From NCBI GenBank assembly GCA_001692895.1, contig KV748220.1, forward strand, positions 310,001 to 374,000: a stretch of 64,000 nucleotides of DNA. The letters are read 5' to 3'. Numbering within the stretch: the stretch's first letter is position 1; each line of letters begins with the position of its first letter. Both the position numbers and the translations under genes were made by a program. Origin of the DNA: Cenococcum geophilum 1.58. Its lineage: Eukaryota > Ascomycota > Dothideomycetes > Gloniales > Gloniaceae. A model generated the notes under the pieces. The model searched no databases. It saw nothing but the letters and a program-made list of their open reading frames with translations, and had not been told where the DNA came from. This document shows, piece after piece, positions 59,401 to 64,000 of the stretch.

Positions 59401-59760
59401 GGACAACACCTAAATTTACAAGTTAAATAGTAAGATCAGCAGTTTAAAGCGCTAATAGATAGTAGAGTAATAAGGAACTATATCTTACTAGTAGTAGTTA
59501 AAAGAATAGGACTACCTTATAGATAGAAGGAGGAACCTTACCTATTAGTAACAATTTTAGGAGATCCAATAGCCTATAGAGGAGGTATTATTAATCTTAA
59601 AATAGGACCTATTTAGATAACTATTAAAGGAAGACAAATTAAGATATCTTTTAATATCCTACCATTAGGACGGGACAAGGCGGTACTAGAAATGCCTTAG
59701 TTATAGGAATATAATCTAAGGATTAATTAGATTATAGGTTAAGTCAATATTAGGGATACT
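59400..59760 (+). pseudogene. Aspartic protease of element 3
   Basis: An LIDS-type active-site neighbourhood (about 59450) is followed by the LGRDKAVLEMP-type flap-distal phrase near 59665-59700. It would cleave Gag-Pol. Decayed. Confidence 0.8.
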
Positions 59761-59979
59761 TAACGCCGTAAGATGTGATAACAAGCCAAATTAGTATAGT
59801 ACTAAGTAAGAGCAATCTACAAAGAAATAGAAAAAGGATTAAGTTATATACTAAAGAGATACTATAAGTACGGCAAGAAACTATGGTTACTAGAAAGTGA
59901 AAAGCTGTTAGAGTATATAGCATGGGACTATAAGATAGAATTAGAACTAGGAATAAGTCTAAAGTTCTTTCCAATCTAT

Positions 59980-61220
59980 AAGCTTACTAAAGAAGAAGGT
60001 AGAGTACTAAAAGAGTTTGTCTAGAAAAACCTACGAAAGGGATAGATTAGACTATCGCAGTTATTAGCAGGATATCTAGTACTATTCGTACTAAAGAAAA
60101 ATAGCAAACTAAGGCTATATATCGACTATAGATAGTTAAACAGCATTACTAGGAAGGATAGGTATCCTTTACCCTTAATTAGCGAAATCTAAGATAGGAT
60201 AAGCAACGCGCAAATCTTTATAAAGATAGATCTAAGATAGGCGTACTATTAGATTAGAATTAAGAAAGGTAATAAATAGAAGGCAGCCTTTAGATTAAAG
60301 GAAGGACTATATAAACTATTAGTTATACAATTTAGGCTTATAAACGCACTAGTAATGTTCTAGAAGCGTATTAATAATATATTAGGAGAATACTTAGATG
60401 AATTTGTTATAGTATACCTTAACGATATTATTATCTACTTAATAACTAAGGAAGAACACAAGGAATATATTAAATGGGTCTTAAAGAGACTATAAGAAGA
60501 ATAGATGCTAGTAGTAATTAAGAAATACAAGTTCTTTATAAGGAAGACTAATTTTGTTAGATTTATTATTAAACTAGGCTAACTTAGTATAGATCTAAAG
60601 AAGATTAAGGCTATAGTAAATTAGCAAGAACTAGAGAACGTTATATAGTTGAGATTGTTTTTAGGGTTTTGCAATTACTGTAGAAGGTTTATAGTATAAT
60701 AGTTAAAGGATATTAAGCCGTTTACGTAATTAATAAAGAAAGAAGAACTATAGGCATAGGGAGAGGAATAAAGGGAACTTTTTAGAAAAGTTAAAGAGTT
60801 ATTTACCTAGGAGCCAGTTCTTAAAATCTATTAACCAGGACTAGAGACGGTTGTAGAAATAGATGCATTAGACTATATACTAGGGGTATACTTTATATAA
60901 AGGCATTAAGATAGATGGCACCTAGTGGCATACTATAGTCGGAAGATAATACCACTAGAGTTAAACTATAATATCTATAATAAGGAGTTATTAGGTATAG
61001 TTATAGCATTAAAGAAATAGAGAGCATTCTTATAAGGCATAGAAAAACTATTTATAGTTAAGACGGATTATAAGAACCTAATAGGATTTTTAATAATAAA
61101 GGAACTTAACCAAAGATAGGTTAAATGGGCAGAGATGCTTATAGAATACTATTTTAAGATTTAGTATACTAAGAGTATAAACAATACGAGAGTAGATGCT
61201 CTAAGTTATAAAGCTAAACT
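59980..61220 (+). pseudogene. Reverse transcriptase and RNase H of element 3
   Basis: RT begins near 59985 with KLTKEEGRVLKEFV, then SQLLAGYLVLFVLKKNSKLR and an IDYRQLN block (about 60120), palm blocks to about 60440 and thumb/connection to about 60690. RNase H follows to about 61220. This is the conserved Gypsy order. Decayed. Confidence 0.87.
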
Positions 61221-61479
61221 ATAAAATAACGAAAAGCTATTAGGGGCTTTACTGCAAAGAGGTATAGATGGATTAATTAGGTATAATTATCTAAAAATTA
61301 TAGTAACTTAAGAAGAACTAGATAAGGTTTATAAAATATTAGAAAGCTTTTAGGTATAAAGAATTCTAGAAGCATAACTAGAAGATCTATAGATAGATAT
61401 ATACGAAAACTAAGAAGTAAAGTATATCCTAAGAAGCATAGTAGAGTAGTTTATAGAGGACTTCTATAAGGGACTAACT

Positions 61480-62720
61480 TAGGGACATAATAGAGCTATA
61501 GGCTTAGTGTTAAGACTCTAAGAGGAGTATATTATTAATAGAATCTAGAGGATAGCTAGGAAGGTTATAAGAGAGTGTTTAGATTGCTAAAGGAATAAAC
61601 TAATAAGGCATAAGCTATATGGAGGGCTACAACCTATTAAAATACTAGAGAGACTATAGGAGGTTATATTATAGGACTTTATTATTAAGTTGCTAAAATT
61701 AAAAGATCCTATTACCGGATAAGATTATAACGTAATCTTAGTAATAGTAGATAAGCTTATAAAGTGGGGATACTTTATAGCATGCATAGAAGAAATCTTA
61801 GTAGAAGATGTCGCTAGAATCTATGTTAAGGAAGTGTTTATAAGATATAGAGCACTAAGTAAAATTATATTAGATAGAGATCTAAGATTCGTAGTAGTAT
61901 TTTAGGAGGTATTCTTAGCAGAGTAAGGAGTTAGAGCAGTAACTTCTACTGTATATTATCCGCAGACAAACAGTTAAACGGAAAGATTAAATTAGACGCT
62001 AGAGTAGTATTTAAGGTATTATATCAATTACGTATAGAATAATTGGGTATCGCTATTACTAGTTATATAGTTTATATATAATATAACACCTTAAGAGGGA
62101 ATAGGTATATTACTATTTAAGGCAAATTACGGATATAAGCTAAGAACATCGTTATTACTATAGTAAGTAAAGAAAATAAGTAGCATAGCTAAAGAAAGAA
62201 TAAAGACGTTAATAAATCTTTATATAGACCTTATAGAATTAATAAAGAAAGTATAAGAGAGAATAAAAAAGTACTATAATGCTAAGAGATCTAAGGGACC
62301 AGATCTTAAGGAGGGAGATAAAGTATAGCTACTATATAAAAATTTTAAGAGTTAACGACCAAGTAAGAAGTTAAACTATGTTAGACTAGGACCTTTTAAA
62401 ATTATATAAAGGATTTTACCGGTTACGTTTAAGTTAAATCTATTAGCTAAAATAAAGATCTACCCTATATAGTATATTATAATACTAGAGCCAGTATATA
62501 GGAATATTAAGCCACCGGTTTATAAAGCAGACATATATAGAGGATAGGAAGAAGATAAATAGCAAGTTTTAAAGATCGTTAGTTATAAGGACATTAACAA
62601 TAAAACATAGTATAAAGTTAAGTGGATAGGCTATACTAAGACTACCTAGGAGCTATTAGAAAATTTAAAGAATGCTATAGAAAAGGTACAGGAGTATTAA
62701 AAGAGATTAGGTTAGGAAGT
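61480..62720 (+). pseudogene. Integrase and chromodomain of element 3
   Basis: Integrase zinc-binding region at about 61480-61640, DDE core at about 61690-62170, C-terminal domain to about 62480, and a chromodomain at about 62540-62705 (IVSYKDINNKT, YKVKWIGYTKTT). Chromoviruses use this module to target H3K9-methylated chromatin. Decayed. Confidence 0.87.
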
Positions 62721-63434
62721 ATTAAAAAAGAAGGATCGCTAAAGAATAAGTTACCTAAGGGGGACCTAGGAAGAGTAGTTGCTGAACTACTTAGATCTAT
62801 TTCCTTCTCTATTAGAAGAGAATCCGTTCTTTTATTACTAAGTTCCTATAAACCTTATTCTATAAGTTTTTACTCCTTAAAATAAACCTTTTTATAAACC
62901 TTCTTAAGACGGAGTAAATGAGCAGACGCCGTAATATAAGTATCTAGGGCCTTCTATTCCGTATCCTAAGAACGTTCTAACTTAGCAAGGGCTTAAGATA
63001 GTTTACTATCTAGCTACGTAGTAGCAGATTAAATATAAGACCCTAAGACAAATTAATTAAGGAACCAGACGACTATTAAGAGTAATAGGTCGCGTATATT
63101 TAGTATTAAAAGTAGAGCGAACGTTATAGAACAAACGAATATTTACTTTAGTGCACTTTAAATAAGAGAATAGTTGTTATAAAGATAGGTTCGCCAACGC
63201 AATATAAACCAACCCCTCTTTTAAATAGCGAGAATATGGAGACGGCATAATCTTACTAAGAGATAATATTATAGCAACAGTGCAAGCACGACGTTGGGCG
63301 TGTAAAGAGGAAATTGCTTTAGGTATAATAAGCAATAATATTAACTAAATTAATTAGACGGATATTATACCTCTAGTAAATAACTTAGAGATATTTTAAA
63401 TCTTTAAGGACAAAGATAAAGAGGAGGGAGATAG
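62720..63434 (+). other. 3' untranslated region and polypurine tract of element 3
   Basis: No domain seen. Ends with GAGGAGGGAGATAG directly before the 3' LTR, the likely plus-strand primer. Shared with elements 1 and 2. Confidence 0.7.
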
Positions 63435-63859
63435 TGTTACGGACGCTTTAAGTATAATATTACGACTACTTAGAAGAGAGACGAAAGAAGCTAGTTAGTT
63501 AATTTAAGTACGGTCTAGAATAGAACCGGTAGAACTATATAATAAGGAATAGTAACTAAGGTTATATAATATGCTACGTATTAAATAAGAGGAATAGGAG
63601 GAACTTATATACCTTATATATAAAACGTATATTATATATAAGAAGGATTTTATAGGAGTACGGTTGTGTATTTAAGGACCCTTAGTCCCTACCTAGATAG
63701 TTCCTTCCTTATAGTAATTCTTAGAATATAATTAGAGTTAATCTGTTGGGCAACCACTCCACCAGTTATTATTACGTTGTTGACTTTTGTACTTGCATTT
63801 CCTACACACCTAGCCCAATAACGAGCCTATTGTAGTTCTTGCTATAAGGTTCCGTTATA
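63435..63859 (+). repeat. 3' LTR of element 3
   Basis: Starts with the undamaged TGTTACGG and is followed by TATAG. Differs from 55912-56336 by transitions. Confidence 0.95.
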
Positions 63860-64000
63860 TATAGGAGGTAGCGGTAGCACTTTATAAGTTATAGGTTTAC
63901 CTTTTAAGGGTTATAGCAAGTTTATATAAAACGTTAGATATATTTTTATCTTAGTTAGCAGTTTAAGCTTATAAGCGTATAGGCTTAGTTTCTTCTTAAT

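Larger units (their letters stand above)
55912..63859 (+). mobile_element. Family A Gypsy element 3, uninterrupted (7,948 bp)
   Basis: LTRs at 55912-56336 and 63435-63859 (425 bp each), TATAG duplications at 55907-55911 and 63860-63864, and all internal parts in order: gag, spacer, protease, RT, RNase H, integrase, chromodomain, 3' UTR, polypurine tract. It is structurally whole but its frames are broken by many RIP-type changes. It keeps more C/G than elements 1 and 2, so it is probably the youngest of the three; RIP prevents dating. It gives the empty-site sequence for the insertions in element 2. Confidence 0.95.

Noticed and set aside
59750-59974. 74-codon minus-strand membrane-like frame
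   Set aside because: Antisense of the protease-RT junction of element 3.
1-64000. A host gene cluster or new defence system
   Set aside because: Every long protein-like frame is either a recognised transposon domain or a RIP-broken remnant; nothing intact supports a functioning system.

Overview
The window looks like a transposon graveyard from a filamentous ascomycete (Pezizomycotina). The DNA is AT-rich by eye, crowded with TpA and poor in CpA/TpG. Nearly every coding remnant is broken at codons that look like former CAA/CAG/CGA/TGG, and paired LTRs differ almost only by C/T and G/A transitions. This is the footprint of repeat-induced point mutation (RIP). The families also fit: chromodomain Ty3/Gypsy elements, a Tad1-like LINE, a Fot1/pogo DNA transposon and MITEs. 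I found no intact host gene, no tRNA or rRNA, and no CRISPR array. A long RIP-mutated island of this kind is typical of (peri)centromeric or other constitutive heterochromatin, but that is inference.

Layout. 1-0.64 kb: unknown + strand coding remnant. 0.87-5.78 kb: minus-strand Gypsy fossil Y (gag, protease, RT, RNase H, 5' LTR). 5.79-6.32 kb: unknown + strand remnant with an acidic tail. About 6.3-42.6 kb: one old minus-strand chromodomain Gypsy, X, split into three pieces by two later insertions of a second Gypsy family (family A). Element 1 (8156-20732, minus) lies between the X RNase H and integrase. Element 2 (21337-39879, plus) lies between the X RT and RNase H. Each is framed by matching 5-bp target duplications, and the X reading rejoins across both.

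Element 1 carries a LINE (11113-15726). Element 2 carries a longer LINE of the same family (24974-30536), a Fot1/pogo transposon (30799-32638), and a short gag-only LTR element (32775-35977). The right LTR of that last element carries a 416-bp foldback MITE (35532-35947). The order of events is therefore X, then family A, then LINE/Fot1/gag-only element, then MITE.

43.4-45.9 kb holds a two-hairpin repeat, a candidate LTR with an unknown ORF remnant, and an unannotated stretch with a long hairpin. 45.9-52.03 kb is another complete-in-outline minus-strand Gypsy, Z. 52.6-55.6 kb is a repeat mosaic: an LTR scrap, a 762-bp TA-flanked MITE, four tandem arrays, another LTR scrap with a polypurine tract, and a second copy of the two-hairpin repeat. 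55.9-63.86 kb is element 3, the structurally complete and uninterrupted 7.95-kb copy of family A.

There is no working pathway here. The biological content is the history of insertion and genome defence. Elements 1 and 2 form a huge inverted repeat with their 5' LTRs facing away from a 604-bp centre, and all three family A copies share coding blocks, so this locus could feed small-RNA or heterochromatin machinery; that is inference. All domain limits are by-eye estimates; insertion junctions with target duplications are accurate to a few bases.
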